A stretch of DNA of 64,000 nucleotides from Maledivibacter sp. (GCA_025210375.1 JAOASB010000051.1:1-64000), one strand, 5' to 3'; counted from the first letter of the stretch, positions 29,493 to 37,999 are shown. Program-made: numbers and translations. The notes: generated by a model not told the origin, from the sequence alone.

Positions 29493-29552
29493 TTTTTATA
29501 TAATATCATATTTTATGGTATTTTAAACATAAAATTGTTCAGTTACACAGGT

Positions 29553-29694
29553 AAGGAAATTGCATAACTCTAACTTGGCTAAGTTGCATAATAAATGTGG
29601 TATGCCTCTAGGGCATTTAAGACTATATGTAGCAGTAAGTTTTTGAGGATTGTAATTATGCAATTCTGCCAAATCACAGTTATGCAATTTCCTC
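29553..29694. repeat. 142-bp segment with about 40-bp inverted ends containing paired TATGCAA sites
   Basis: The left end AAGGAAATTGCATAACTCT and the right end, read on the minus strand as AGGAAATTGCATAACTGTG, are followed on each side by a second TTGCATA exactly 24 bp inward (29560 and 29584; 29657 and 29681). Each half, read toward its nearer gene, is TATGCAA-N17-TATGCAATTTCCT. The same 38-bp unit lies upstream of pduA at 46764-46801. No target-site duplication is evident. Confidence 0.8.
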
Positions 29695-29709
29695 TATTAT
29701 AAAAACTTA

Positions 29710-29738
29710 TTGCATATTTCATCTTTTTATCCTATACT
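29710..29738 (+). promoter_or_regulatory. Predicted promoter of the IclR-type regulator gene
   Basis: A weak -35 TTGCAT (29710-29715), a 17-bp spacer and a good -10 TATACT (29733-29738) lie 39 bp before the ATG. The TATGCAA pair ends 16 bp upstream of the -35, where an activator could act. Confidence 0.55.
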
Positions 29739-29776
29739 TTCTATTAAGTTTTATTTCATGAAGGGTGGTTTATCGT

Positions 29777-30541
29777 ATGAAATCTGATATTGTGCAATCA
29801 GTAGATCGAACCTTTGACATCATAGAGGCCTTAATGAGTGGAGAAGTGGGTTTAGTAGATTTATCAAAAAGGGTAAACTTAAATAAAAGTACTGTCCATA
29901 GACTTTTAAACACTCTCATCTATAGGGGATATGTTAATCAAAATGAGGATAATAATAAATATAAGCTCACATTAAAATTTTTGGAAATTGGCAGTATAAC
30001 CCTAAATTCTGTAGATATTGTACTTATTGCCAAACAACACATTAAAAGACTTTCAGAGGAAACTAACGAAGTAGTTCACTTAGTTTCAATAGAGAAAAAT
30101 GAAATAGTATATATAGATAAGATTGAGTCTAACAATACTATTAGAATGCATTCATATATTGGAAAAAGAATTCCAATATATTGTACTGCAGTGGGAAAAG
30201 CCTACATGGCACATTTGGATAATGATCAATTTTCAAAGCTTTGGAAGTCCGTTAAGGATGATTTGAGTAAACTCACGGAAAACACTATCATTTCAAAGGA
30301 TGATATGCTAAAGGAACTAAATATCATAAGGCATAATGGCTTTGCAATAGACAATGAAGAAAATGAAAAAGGGGTAATATGTGTTGCTGCGCCAATATTT
30401 AATTATAACAAAGAAATCAAATATGCTATAAGTATTTCTACCCCCAAAATGAGAATAGATGAAGATAAAATAGAATACTTTGGAAAGCTAGTTAAAGAAA
30501 CTTCCAGAGAAATTTCTAAAGACCTTGGATATATTTATTAG
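29777..30541 (+). CDS. IclR-family transcriptional regulator (KdgR-like)
   Basis: A 254-residue regulator. The ATG at 29777 is preferred, with AAGGGTGG 8 bases upstream, over a GTG four codons earlier. Residues 1-70 are a winged helix (SVDRTFDIIEALMSGEVGLV, VNLNKSTVHRLLNTLIYRGY). About 75-250 is the IclR effector domain (RIPIYCTAVGKAYMAHL, GFAIDNEENEKGVICVAAPI). It is divergent from the LacI-type gene and close to kdgA and kdgK. IclR proteins next to KDG genes (KdgR type) often sense KDG. The palindrome in the kdgA leader is a plausible target. Assigned by fold and context. Confidence 0.88.
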   Translation: MKSDIVQSVDRTFDIIEALMSGEVGLVDLSKRVNLNKSTVHRLLNTLIYRGYVNQNEDNNKYKLTLKFLEIGSITLNSVDIVLIAKQHIKRLSEETNEVVHLVSIEKNEIVYIDKIESNNTIRMHSYIGKRIPIYCTAVGKAYMAHLDNDQFSKLWKSVKDDLSKLTENTIISKDDMLKELNIIRHNGFAIDNEENEKGVICVAAPIFNYNKEIKYAISISTPKMRIDEDKIEYFGKLVKETSREISKDLGYIY

Positions 30542-30555
30542 TGTCCAAGGTCTTT
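30518..30555 (+). terminator. Terminator of the IclR-type regulator gene
   Basis: Perfect 12-bp arms AAAGACCTTGGA (30518-30529) and TCCAAGGTCTTT (30544-30555) close over 14 bases. The left arm lies inside the last codons of the gene. Confidence 0.75.
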
Positions 30556-30586
30556 CCTTATATGCCCCCTTATCCTTGGGCATATG

Positions 30587-30620
30587 AAAAAATAAACGAG
30601 TAAGGTCATAGTTTATTTTT
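30587..30620. terminator. AT-rich hairpin between the convergent IclR-type and SGNH genes
   Basis: AAAAATAAAC and GTTTATTTTT pair over a 13-base loop 10 bp past the SGNH stop, giving T-runs on both strands. A smaller stem ATATGCCC/GGGCATAT lies at 30560-30585. Confidence 0.6.
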
Positions 30621-30629
30621 CAATCTGCC

Positions 30630-31220
30630 TTAGATAAAACTTAGATTCCCTTGAGACTCTATAGTCCTTAACATATTCACATTTCCCTTAGGTGTCAAAT
30701 GTAATCCATCAATGTAAAATTCGGTCTTATTCTCTTCATTTATGATACTGCCCAATTCTCCACAAAAATCCACAACTTGGACATTGAAAATACCACTAAA
30801 CTCCATAATCCATTCCCTTATTTCCATCAATTCTTCATTAACCCTTACAAAGTCAGTTATATTAGACCAATATCTTTTAGCCATTTTAGGTTCTGTTAAG
30901 GGCTGAGTTCCAATAATAGGTATTATATTATTTCCATAGGCTTGATGTACCATAGTAGAAATATTGGATTTAATGACATTTAAAGGTACCTCCATAATTA
31001 AATCATTTGCTCCTCCCATAATAAATACATATGAGGGTTTATTATCTATAACGTCTCCATAGAACCTAGACAGCATTCCCCCTGTGGAATCTCCATTAAT
31101 CCCTTTATTCAATACCTCTACACCATATTTTTTCTCGATCAACTTTGTCCAAACCTCTGATCGACTTAATTTATAACCATAGGTTAAGCTATCACCAATA
31201 CAAACTATCTTCAAAATCAT
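30630..31220 (-). CDS. SGNH/GDSL-type esterase, cytoplasmic
   Basis: A 196-residue lipase/esterase-like hydrolase. Block I is CIGDSLTYGY (nucleophile Ser). Block III is MGGANDL with the conserved Asn, and block V is DGLHLTPKGN with catalytic Asp and His. There is no signal peptide, so it acts in the cytoplasm. The position beside kdgA and the uronate regulators suggests deacetylation of imported acetylated sugars or oligosaccharides, as for some rhamnogalacturonan acetylesterases; this is inference. The ATG at 31220 lies only 3 bases after GGAG, so the in-frame TTG at 31214 may be the true start. Confidence 0.8.
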   Translation of the reverse strand: MILKIVCIGDSLTYGYKLSRSEVWTKLIEKKYGVEVLNKGINGDSTGGMLSRFYGDVIDNKPSYVFIMGGANDLIMEVPLNVIKSNISTMVHQAYGNNIIPIIGTQPLTEPKMAKRYWSNITDFVRVNEELMEIREWIMEFSGIFNVQVVDFCGELGSIINEENKTEFYIDGLHLTPKGNVNMLRTIESQGNLSFI

Positions 31221-31323
31221 TAGCTCCTTTCTTAGGGTAAACTACACTATAACCTATTTTATCAAATTCTCCAGCCTATTACATAAATAATCAACATATA
31301 AAATAAAAATAGTAATTTCCCCC

Positions 31324-31352
31324 TTGCTAAAAAGGATTTTTTTTTTTATAAT
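31324..31352 (+). promoter_or_regulatory. Predicted promoter of kdgA-kdgK
   Basis: TTGCTA (31324-31329), a 17-bp spacer containing a T-tract, and a consensus TATAAT (31347-31352). Transcription would start near 31359. Confidence 0.75.
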
Positions 31353-31381
31353 CAAGATATAGGTTCAAATTATAAAACTTA

Positions 31382-31398
31382 GTTTCATATTGTGAAAC
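31382..31398 (+). promoter_or_regulatory. Operator-like palindrome in the kdgA leader
   Basis: GTTTCATATTGTGAAAC is a palindrome with 6-bp arms and a 5-bp centre, lying about 25-40 bp after the predicted start and before the GGGAGG site. That is a roadblock position for a repressor such as the IclR- or LacI-type regulator nearby. Confidence 0.6.
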
Positions 31399-31420
31399 AT
31401 TTAGAGTCGGGAGGATTCTT

Positions 31421-32050
31421 ATGAAAAGACATGAGATTATCAAACGAATTGAAGACACAGGTATAGTTGCTGTTGTAAGAGCAGAAAACACAGAAAAGGC
31501 AGTTAATATTTCAAAAGCATGTATGGAGGGTGGAATAGATGCAATTGAAGTTACATTCACTGTTCCTGGAGCCCATAGGGTAATCGAGGATTTAGTTAAT
31601 GAATTTGGTGATAGGCTTCTAGTAGGTGCTGGTACTGTTCTTGATAGTGAAACAGCTAGGATTGCAATACTTGCAGGAGCCAAGTATATAGTTAGTCCAG
31701 GCTTTGATTTAGATACTGCAAAGCTATGTAATAGATATCAAATCCCCTATATGCCAGGTTGTATGACAATAAAAGAAATGATTACAGCTATGGAGGCCGG
31801 TGCGGATGTTATCAAGGTGTTCCCTGGAAGCGCATTTGGCCCTTCATTTATCAAAGCCATTAAAGGCCCTCTTCCACAAGCAGTACTTATGCCAACGGGT
31901 GGCGTTAGTTTAGATAATGTTGATCAATGGATCAAGAATGGCTGTGTAGCAGTTGGAGCTGGTGGAGCTTTAACTAAAGGATCTAGGGAAGATATAACTG
32001 AAACAGCTAAAAAATTCGTTAGTAAAATAAAAGAAGCTAGAAAATCTTAA
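31421..32050 (+). CDS. kdgA: 2-dehydro-3-deoxyphosphogluconate (KDPG) aldolase
   Basis: A 209-residue class I aldolase that splits KDPG to pyruvate and glyceraldehyde-3-phosphate, the last step of uronate breakdown. Active-site residues are visible: Arg20 (AVVRAE), Glu43 (AIEVTFT) and the Schiff-base Lys132 (DVIKVFPGSAFGP). The phosphate-binding LMPTGGV follows. The ribosome site GGGAGG is 6 bases upstream. It is followed by kdgK on the same strand at 127 bp. Some members also cleave 4-hydroxy-2-oxoglutarate. Confidence 0.96.
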   Translation: MKRHEIIKRIEDTGIVAVVRAENTEKAVNISKACMEGGIDAIEVTFTVPGAHRVIEDLVNEFGDRLLVGAGTVLDSETARIAILAGAKYIVSPGFDLDTAKLCNRYQIPYMPGCMTIKEMITAMEAGADVIKVFPGSAFGPSFIKAIKGPLPQAVLMPTGGVSLDNVDQWIKNGCVAVGAGGALTKGSREDITETAKKFVSKIKEARKS

Positions 32051-32177
32051 ATTCCAAATGGATTTTTAGTTCCAAGTTCCATGTTCCAAGTTTCAAGGAT
32101 TTAAGTAGTTTTTAGTGTCTTAAAACAAACTTCAAATACTTAAGGAAATTATAAATTTATAGATGGAGGTTATTTAA

Positions 32178-33200
32178 ATGAAAAAAGTTGTTACCATGGG
32201 CGAAATAATGCTTAGACTTTCTACACCTGGATATGGGAGATTTGTTCAAGCTGAGTCATTTGATGTGGTATATGGTGGTGGTGAAGCAAATGTAGCTGTT
32301 TCCTTAGCAAACTATGGACTAGATGCTCATTTTGTATCAAAGCTACCTAAAAATCCAATTGGTGATAGTGCCTTAAATCATTTAAGAAGATTTGGAGTTA
32401 ACAGTGATTATATTGCTAGGGGCGGAAATAGGGTTGGAATCTATTTCCTAGAAACAGGTGCTTCTATGAGACCCTCTAAGGTTGTTTACGATAGGGCCCA
32501 TTCAGCTATAGCAGAAGCAGATATTCAAGATTTTGATTTTGATGAAATATTCAAGGACGCAGAGTGGTTCCATTTTTCAGGCATCACACCGGCTTTAAGC
32601 GAAAAAGCTGCACTTGTTACTGAAGAAGCCCTAAAGGCTGCTAAAAAACATGGCGTTACAGTATCAGTGGATTTGAACTATAGAAAGAAATTATGGACTC
32701 CTGAAAGAGCTAAGGAAGTTATGTCTAACCTAATGCAATACGTTGATGTTTGTATAGGAAATGAAGAAGATGCTGAAAAGGTTCTTGGCTTTAAACCTGG
32801 TAACACCGATGTAACTACTGGAGAATTGGAGCTTGAAGGCTACAAGAGTATATTTAAACAGATGAAGGAAACCTTTGGATTCAAATACGTAGTAACTACA
32901 TTACGTGAAAGCTATTCTGCATCCGATAATGGTTGGTCGGCTTTAATTTATGATGGAAAGGAATTCTATCATTCTAAAAAATATGATGTGAGAATTGTGG
33001 ATAGAGTTGGTGGAGGAGATTCCTTCGCTGGTGGACTAATATACTCCCTTGTATCTGGTAAGGATTTCAAGGACGCATTAGAATTTGCAGTTGCAGCATC
33101 TGCTTTAAAGCATACAATTCATGGGGATTTTAATCTAGTTTCCCCTGAAGAAGTTGAAGCCTTAGCAAAGGGTGATGCTTCCGGTAGAGTTCAAAGGTAA
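32178..33200 (+). CDS. kdgK: 2-keto-3-deoxygluconate kinase KdgK (PfkB family)
   Basis: A 340-residue PfkB-family sugar kinase phosphorylating KDG to KDPG. The N-terminal TMGEIMLRLSTPG and VYGGGEANVAVSLA and the C-terminal signature DRVGGGDSFAGGLIYSLVSG, whose Asp is the catalytic base, are intact. It starts with ATG 9 bases after GGAGG. It lies downstream of kdgA and completes the path from KduD product to KDPG. The 127-bp gap carries degenerate TTCCAAGTT-like repeats but no gene. Confidence 0.94.
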   Translation: MKKVVTMGEIMLRLSTPGYGRFVQAESFDVVYGGGEANVAVSLANYGLDAHFVSKLPKNPIGDSALNHLRRFGVNSDYIARGGNRVGIYFLETGASMRPSKVVYDRAHSAIAEADIQDFDFDEIFKDAEWFHFSGITPALSEKAALVTEEALKAAKKHGVTVSVDLNYRKKLWTPERAKEVMSNLMQYVDVCIGNEEDAEKVLGFKPGNTDVTTGELELEGYKSIFKQMKETFGFKYVVTTLRESYSASDNGWSALIYDGKEFYHSKKYDVRIVDRVGGGDSFAGGLIYSLVSGKDFKDALEFAVAASALKHTIHGDFNLVSPEEVEALAKGDASGRVQR

Positions 33201-33277
33201 ATGGCTATTAATATTATATGTTAATGAGCATTAACCCCCTCATAAATATATAATTATATATATAAACCTCACATTCC

Positions 33278-33310
33278 GATAAAAAACTGCTTTTAAAGCA
33301 GTTTTTTATC
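33278..33310. terminator. Bidirectional terminator between kdgK and pduT
   Basis: Sixteen-base arms GATAAAAAACTGCTTT and AAAGCAGTTTTTTATC form a perfect hairpin with T-runs on both strands, closing both the plus-strand kdgAK unit and the minus-strand pdu operon. Confidence 0.9.
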
Positions 33311-33317
33311 ATTTTCA

Positions 33318-33866
33318 TTATATTATTTTGGAAACTAACTCTCTACTAGGTGAGGCTATAACAGATGTACATACAATTTCACCTGTATCCTTCAATTTAT
33401 TTAAACAAGTTTTTATTGCCGATTTAACGGAGGATATTTCTCCCGTTAGGATTACAAACCCCTTCCCCCCTAATCCTCTGGCTATTCTTATCTCTAATAA
33501 TTCAACATTTGCGGCTTTAACAGCTATATCCCCAATAACTACAGCTGTCAATGCAGATATTGTTTCTACAATTCCTAAGGAAACTATTTTATTAACATCC
33601 GTCGTTGCAGTCAAAGCTGGAAAAACAGCTTTATGTACATTAGGTATTACATGGGTATCTATCGTAAATATCCCACCGAGGTTTCCACCTACTTTAACAG
33701 CAGTATTTACAGCTCCAACGTCTCCACATATCAAAGATACGTATTTCCCAGGACATAGAGGCGTAGATAATACAAGCTCAACATTTGCAGATTTTATCAT
33801 CTCATCCGTTGCCTGTATTCCCCTTGCTATACTTTTAAATTCCACTAATCCAATAGCATCTTTCAC
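33318..33866 (-). CDS. pduT: Trimeric microcompartment shell protein PduT
   Basis: A 182-residue protein with two tandem BMC domains (AIGLVEFKSIARGIQATDEM and SLGIVETISALTAVVIGDIA), so it forms pseudohexameric trimers in the shell. Cys38 lies in STPLCPGKY, the position where PduT holds a [4Fe-4S] cluster at the threefold pore, thought to pass electrons through the shell. It is the last gene of the operon, 55 bp after pduS, its likely redox partner. The order and this Cys make PduT the best fit. Confidence 0.9.
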   Translation of the reverse strand: MKDAIGLVEFKSIARGIQATDEMIKSANVELVLSTPLCPGKYVSLICGDVGAVNTAVKVGGNLGGIFTIDTHVIPNVHKAVFPALTATTDVNKIVSLGIVETISALTAVVIGDIAVKAANVELLEIRIARGLGGKGFVILTGEISSVKSAIKTCLNKLKDTGEIVCTSVIASPSRELVSKII

Positions 33867-33921
33867 CTGTATCCCCTCTTTTCATAAAAGATAAATTTAC
33901 CATATTCCCCTTTCTTTGATT

Positions 33922-35253
33922 TTACTCCTTGCTGATTAAAATATAGTCGTCATGAATCTCTTTTACAATACCATTTATACTGGAATGCATCTTAGCTGCT
34001 AGCTTATCCCCTGGTATATCTAAGATTAATTGTCCTTTGCCTATCTTATCACCAGTTCCAACAACGGGCTCCGTACATGCTCCTATATGTTGTCGTCTAT
34101 TTATCTTAACGGTATTGAAATTCCTTGTGATATCCTGTTTTAATGGGGCCTCAACATCATATTTTTCAATTCCCAATCGTGCTATTAATTTTTTTACTGG
34201 AAATTTTCTATATTCCCTAAATGGATTTGCCAGTTTAGGCTTTCTATTATGATTTTTCTTTATTCCATTACGGCCCATTTGATTCTTAAGAAACTTATTT
34301 AATTTCCAAGGTTGTAGACCCATAATACAAGCTTGTTCACAAAGTCCACATTCACAGCATAGAAAGGCTTCGGTTATGGACAGGGTACTATCACATGCAT
34401 CTCCATAGCTCGCAATTCTCATTATTTTATCCGGATGTAATTTATGTCCTAATAGATTCCTTGGACAAACCTCGGTACATAGGGAACAATGACAGCAAGC
34501 ACTTCTGGCCTGCTTTAACATCTTTTCTATGCCTTTATCCTTTGATTTAATCAAGCCATGATCCTTAGGTAGAACTATTATTCCCTTTGTGGTTTTAGTA
34601 ATAGGTGCCTCAATGTCATCAATAAGTTTACCCATCATGGGGCCACCATCAATTACACAAAACTCTTCCTCCATAGTTCCACCAGCTAAATCCATGGCTT
34701 GCTTAATACTTATTCCTATTGGAAGCTTCATAGTTATAGGCATTCTCACTGCTCCAGTTACAGTTACATATTTATGTGTAACTACAATACCATTCAATGC
34801 ATTATGTATATTTAAAAGTGTTTCAACGTTTATGACAATCACACCCACTTCTAAGGGTATTCCACCTTCGGGTACTATACGATTTAACACTTCATATACA
34901 GTGACTTGCTCATCTCCTGCAGGATAAAAATTCCCCAATTTAAATATATCTATATTTTCATATTGATTAATATATTTATTTAAGCTTTCCAAGGCCTTAT
35001 GATATTTTGATTTTAAAGCCACTATTCCTTTTTTAGCTCCAGTTTCCTTAACAACACCATCTAACGCCTTCAATATTTCATTAGTCTTAGATGCCATAAG
35101 CTGTTGATCTACCCTCAATAATGGCTCACACTCAGCACCATTAACAATAATATACTCAGCATTCCCCCTCAATTTTATATGGGTTGGAAATCCAGCTCCC
35201 CCCGCACCTACAACCCCAGCTTCCTGTACAGCTTGTATCAGTTTATTTTCCAT
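33922..35253 (-). CDS. pduS: Cobalamin reductase PduS (RnfC-like flavoprotein)
   Basis: A 443-residue soluble Fe-S flavoprotein that reduces cob(III)alamin toward cob(I)alamin for reactivation in the microcompartment. The start at 35253 avoids overlap with pduP and has GAGGGTG upstream. The N-terminal glycine-rich loop GVVGAGGAGFPTH is the FMN/NADH site shared with RnfC and Nqo1. An SLBB-like region lies near 150-200. Two [4Fe-4S] motifs, CCHCSLCTEVCP and CCECGLCEQAC, sit near 250-320. A C-terminal barrel-sandwich segment (IDDYILISKE-like end) closes it. It pairs with PduO and PduT encoded beside it. Confidence 0.93.
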   Translation of the reverse strand: MENKLIQAVQEAGVVGAGGAGFPTHIKLRGNAEYIIVNGAECEPLLRVDQQLMASKTNEILKALDGVVKETGAKKGIVALKSKYHKALESLNKYINQYENIDIFKLGNFYPAGDEQVTVYEVLNRIVPEGGIPLEVGVIVINVETLLNIHNALNGIVVTHKYVTVTGAVRMPITMKLPIGISIKQAMDLAGGTMEEEFCVIDGGPMMGKLIDDIEAPITKTTKGIIVLPKDHGLIKSKDKGIEKMLKQARSACCHCSLCTEVCPRNLLGHKLHPDKIMRIASYGDACDSTLSITEAFLCCECGLCEQACIMGLQPWKLNKFLKNQMGRNGIKKNHNRKPKLANPFREYRKFPVKKLIARLGIEKYDVEAPLKQDITRNFNTVKINRRQHIGACTEPVVGTGDKIGKGQLILDIPGDKLAAKMHSSINGIVKEIHDDYILISKE

Positions 35254-35269
35254 GTCGTCACCCTCAATT

Positions 35270-36676
35270 CTATTTAATTGAGAATCCTTCAACTAAAACA
35301 CATCTTCTTTTCCTTGAAAAAGCCCTAGCAGAAGTTAAGCCTTCACCGGTTGGACCAGCTATTGTAAAGGTGGTATATCCCTCTGCACCATAGCCTATGC
35401 CCGAATAAGAAGGCCCATTCTTAACAAATATAGTTGTTTGTATGGCCCTAGCAAGTCTAGTTAAATTGTCAACATTTTGGGAATGCATGATAGCAGTATG
35501 CCTATTTCCATGTTCAACCCTAATAGCTAATTCTATTGCTTCATCAATGTCCATAACCCTTACTATAGGAAGTACTGGCATCATTAATTCCTCCATCACA
35601 AATGAATGGTCTTTATCTACTTCGGCTATTATCACTTTAATATCCTCATTGCAATCTATTCCAATGCTTTTTAGTATATAATCTGCATTTTTTCCAACAA
35701 ATTCTCTATTTGGTTCGCCATTTTCCTTCAAAATTAATTTTTCAAGTTTATCTATAATTGTGGTATCCTTTATTTCATATGCATTGTTCTTTTTCATACA
35801 AAACATTAAATAATCTGCTATACCGTCTAGGGCAATAACTTCTTTTTCAGCAATACAGGGCAAATTATTATCAAAGCCACAGCCGTCAATAATATCCTTG
35901 GCGGCTTTTTCAATATTTGCTGTGGAGTCAACAACGGCTGGAGGATTACCTGCACCAGCGCCTATGGTTTTTTTCCCCGATGACATTGCCGCTTTAACTA
36001 CACCTGGTCCCCCGGTGGCACATACCATATCAATTTTTCCATGCTTCATAAGTATCTGTGCTTTTTCTATGGTCGGATTTCTTATTGTTGTAACTAGATT
36101 TTTAGGGCCATTTGCCTTTTCAATAGCTTTATTAATAATTTCCACGGTTTTAACAGATACATCCTTAGCCCCAGGATGTGGTCCAAATACAATTGAGTTA
36201 CCCGCTGCTATCATTCCTATACAATTACAAATAATAGTTTCCGTAGGATTGGTTGAAGGTGCTATAGCCCCTATAACACCATAGGGAGAATATTCGATTA
36301 ATGTCAATCCACCATCCCCAGTAAAAACTTCTGATTTTAGGTCTTCTACCCCTGGAGTTTTTTCAATGACCAATTTATTTTTTAAAATCTTATGTTCATA
36401 TCTTCCCATACCCGTTTCTTCAACAGACATTCTTGAGATATATTCAATATTTTCATTTATTTCATTTTTGATACTCTTAATGATTCTAGTTCTATCTCCT
36501 AAACTATATTTTGAAAATTTCTGCTTTGCTATCCAAGCAGCTTCAATAGCATCATTTATATCTTCATAAACTCCTAAATTATCCTCACATAGGGTATTTT
36601 TCTTGGTAGTTTGTTCATTGATTTCACACATTACCTTTTTTATGATTTCTTCTATTTGATTTATTGCCATACTCAT
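35270..36676 (-). CDS. pduP: CoA-acylating propionaldehyde dehydrogenase PduP
   Basis: A 468-residue aldehyde dehydrogenase converting propanal plus CoA and NAD+ to propionyl-CoA inside the microcompartment. The ATG at 36676 has AAGGGG 8 bases upstream. The N-terminal helix (INQIEEIIKKVMCEI) is a typical encapsulation peptide. Fold marks include APSTNPTE, GPHPGAK and GAGAGNPPAVVD; the catalytic cysteine is Cys274 in NNLPCIAEKE. The stop/start gap to pduO upstream is one base. EutE-type acetaldehyde enzymes are similar, but the pdu context decides. Confidence 0.94.
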   Translation of the reverse strand: MSMAINQIEEIIKKVMCEINEQTTKKNTLCEDNLGVYEDINDAIEAAWIAKQKFSKYSLGDRTRIIKSIKNEINENIEYISRMSVEETGMGRYEHKILKNKLVIEKTPGVEDLKSEVFTGDGGLTLIEYSPYGVIGAIAPSTNPTETIICNCIGMIAAGNSIVFGPHPGAKDVSVKTVEIINKAIEKANGPKNLVTTIRNPTIEKAQILMKHGKIDMVCATGGPGVVKAAMSSGKKTIGAGAGNPPAVVDSTANIEKAAKDIIDGCGFDNNLPCIAEKEVIALDGIADYLMFCMKKNNAYEIKDTTIIDKLEKLILKENGEPNREFVGKNADYILKSIGIDCNEDIKVIIAEVDKDHSFVMEELMMPVLPIVRVMDIDEAIELAIRVEHGNRHTAIMHSQNVDNLTRLARAIQTTIFVKNGPSYSGIGYGAEGYTTFTIAGPTGEGLTSARAFSRKRRCVLVEGFSIK

Positions 36677-36677
36677 A

Positions 36678-37667
36678 CTAAATTCCCCTTTCCAGCTCAA
36701 ACACTTTTAAGGAATGTAATGCGATTTCCATATCCTGCTCCACAGTCCCTCCACTTACGCCTACTCCACCAATAATCATATCCTTGTCCCTTAAGGGATA
36801 GCCTCCACCAAAGGCCACTATTCTATTATTATTTGTCCATTGAATTCCATATAGCTCTGAACCTGGCTGTACTAAGGAAGCAACCTTATCCGTTGACATC
36901 TTCAAAGCTGTAGCCGTATATGCCTTATTGATAGATATATCTGTACTCGCCAATAATGCATCCTCCATCCTATGTAGGAGGATAATGTTACCTCCTAAAT
37001 CAACAATGGAATATACTATGGATACACCCATTTTTCTTGCCTTTTCTTCAGCGGTTCTAGCCATCTTCGTTGCCAGCCTAAGGGTCAATATTTTTTTATT
37101 TAAAAGCACATCTAATCTCTCCATGACTTTCCTTTTTACATTTTTTATGAAGGCTCTTTCCCCTTGTATTCTTGCAAGAACGAATAAAGCATCGGATAAT
37201 CTATTCATATACATTAGAATAGGTTTACTTACCCCGGTATTCTTACTCAAAGTAATAATCTTTCTCTCAGCTCTTCTGATTATGGTTCTAGCGACATGTA
37301 ATGTAGCTGATGCAGTGGTTTTTCCAGGAATGACAAAGTTTTTTTGAGGCCCAGCCTCTTCCGAATATCTATCTATTATACCTTCCAGTATAGAAACATC
37401 TTCTTCTCTAATTTTATCCCTTAGCAGCATATTTCCCTTTTCATCACTTGCAAGTTCAGCACCTATGCAAAATAGTTTGTTTTGGGTACATCTAAGTATT
37501 TCCTTTATGTCCATATCCTCTATAATGGAATATGCAACTCCTATCATTGATATAGCCTCATCCAAGGTACCATAGCAATCAACTCTAAGATCATCCTTTA
37601 ATATCCTACTTCCACCGAACAACCCCGTTTCACCGGTATCCCCGGTCTTAGTATAAACCTTACCCAT
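36678..37667 (-). CDS. pduO: ATP:cob(I)alamin adenosyltransferase PduO (two-domain)
   Basis: A 329-residue fusion. Residues 1-180 are a PduO-type adenosyltransferase (KVYTKTGDTGETGLFGG, and RRAERKI with the family Arg/Glu pair) that makes adenosylcobalamin from cob(I)alamin and ATP. Residues 190-329 are a PduO-C/GlcG-HbpS domain (SIVYSIVDLGGNIILLHRM, GGYPLRDKDMIIGGVGVSGG), which binds haem in characterised PduO. It supplies cofactor to the diol dehydratase. The full-length architecture matches the Salmonella protein. Confidence 0.95.
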   Translation of the reverse strand: MGKVYTKTGDTGETGLFGGSRILKDDLRVDCYGTLDEAISMIGVAYSIIEDMDIKEILRCTQNKLFCIGAELASDEKGNMLLRDKIREEDVSILEGIIDRYSEEAGPQKNFVIPGKTTASATLHVARTIIRRAERKIITLSKNTGVSKPILMYMNRLSDALFVLARIQGERAFIKNVKRKVMERLDVLLNKKILTLRLATKMARTAEEKARKMGVSIVYSIVDLGGNIILLHRMEDALLASTDISINKAYTATALKMSTDKVASLVQPGSELYGIQWTNNNRIVAFGGGYPLRDKDMIIGGVGVSGGTVEQDMEIALHSLKVFELERGI

Positions 37668-37682
37668 ATGGCTTCCCTTCCT

Positions 37683-37952
37683 TTAAGATTCTACTTCTAT
37701 ATTGTCAATTATTGCTACAATAGCTCTATCAATAGGTGATTTTGAATTATTAAAGATATTTCTAGCAGAGCTACCCGTTGTAACAAGTACATACTCTCCG
37801 GCACCTGCTCCAACACAATCAACTGCAACCTCAGTATTACCAATCGGCTCATATTTTGCATTCATAGGCTGAACTATCAATATCTTTTTTCCCACAAGCC
37901 CTTCATCCTTGCTTGTAGAAATTACTAAGCCCACTATTTCTCCTATATACAT
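37683..37952 (-). CDS. pduN: Pentameric shell vertex protein PduN (EutN/CcmL family)
   Basis: An 89-residue pentamer-forming protein that caps the vertices of the microcompartment. Starts MYIGEIVGLVISTSKDEGL with AAGGTGA upstream; a GTG four codons earlier is possible. The family signatures ILIVQPMN, AVDCVGAGAGEYVLV and GSSARN are present. It lies 15 bp before pduO. Confidence 0.93.
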   Translation of the reverse strand: MYIGEIVGLVISTSKDEGLVGKKILIVQPMNAKYEPIGNTEVAVDCVGAGAGEYVLVTTGSSARNIFNNSKSPIDRAIVAIIDNIEVES

Positions 37953-37999
37953 GTTATAAATCACCTTCTATGGATAAACAACCTTAAAATTGTTTATCT

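Larger units (their letters stand above)
29433..29776. other. Divergent regulator intergenic region
   Basis: The 344-bp gap between the LacI-type and IclR-type genes has no coding sequence. It holds the GTATC inverted repeats near the LacI start, the 142-bp inverted-repeat segment at 29553-29694, and a promoter for the IclR-type gene. Confidence 0.8.

Noticed and set aside
29572..29590. Sigma-54 promoter (TTGGC...TTGCA)
   Set aside because: The distance between the GG and GC elements is about 9 bp, not the required 12, and no sigma-54 activator with an AAA+ domain is encoded nearby.
31327..31683. A 118-codon minus-strand frame opposite kdgA
   Set aside because: It overlaps the kdgA promoter and coding sequence and has no ribosome site or family resemblance.
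32070..32100. TTCCAAGTT-like degenerate repeats between kdgA and kdgK as a regulatory element
   Set aside because: They are short, imperfect and loosely like other intergenic text near 12.99 kb; no clear structure or function can be supported.
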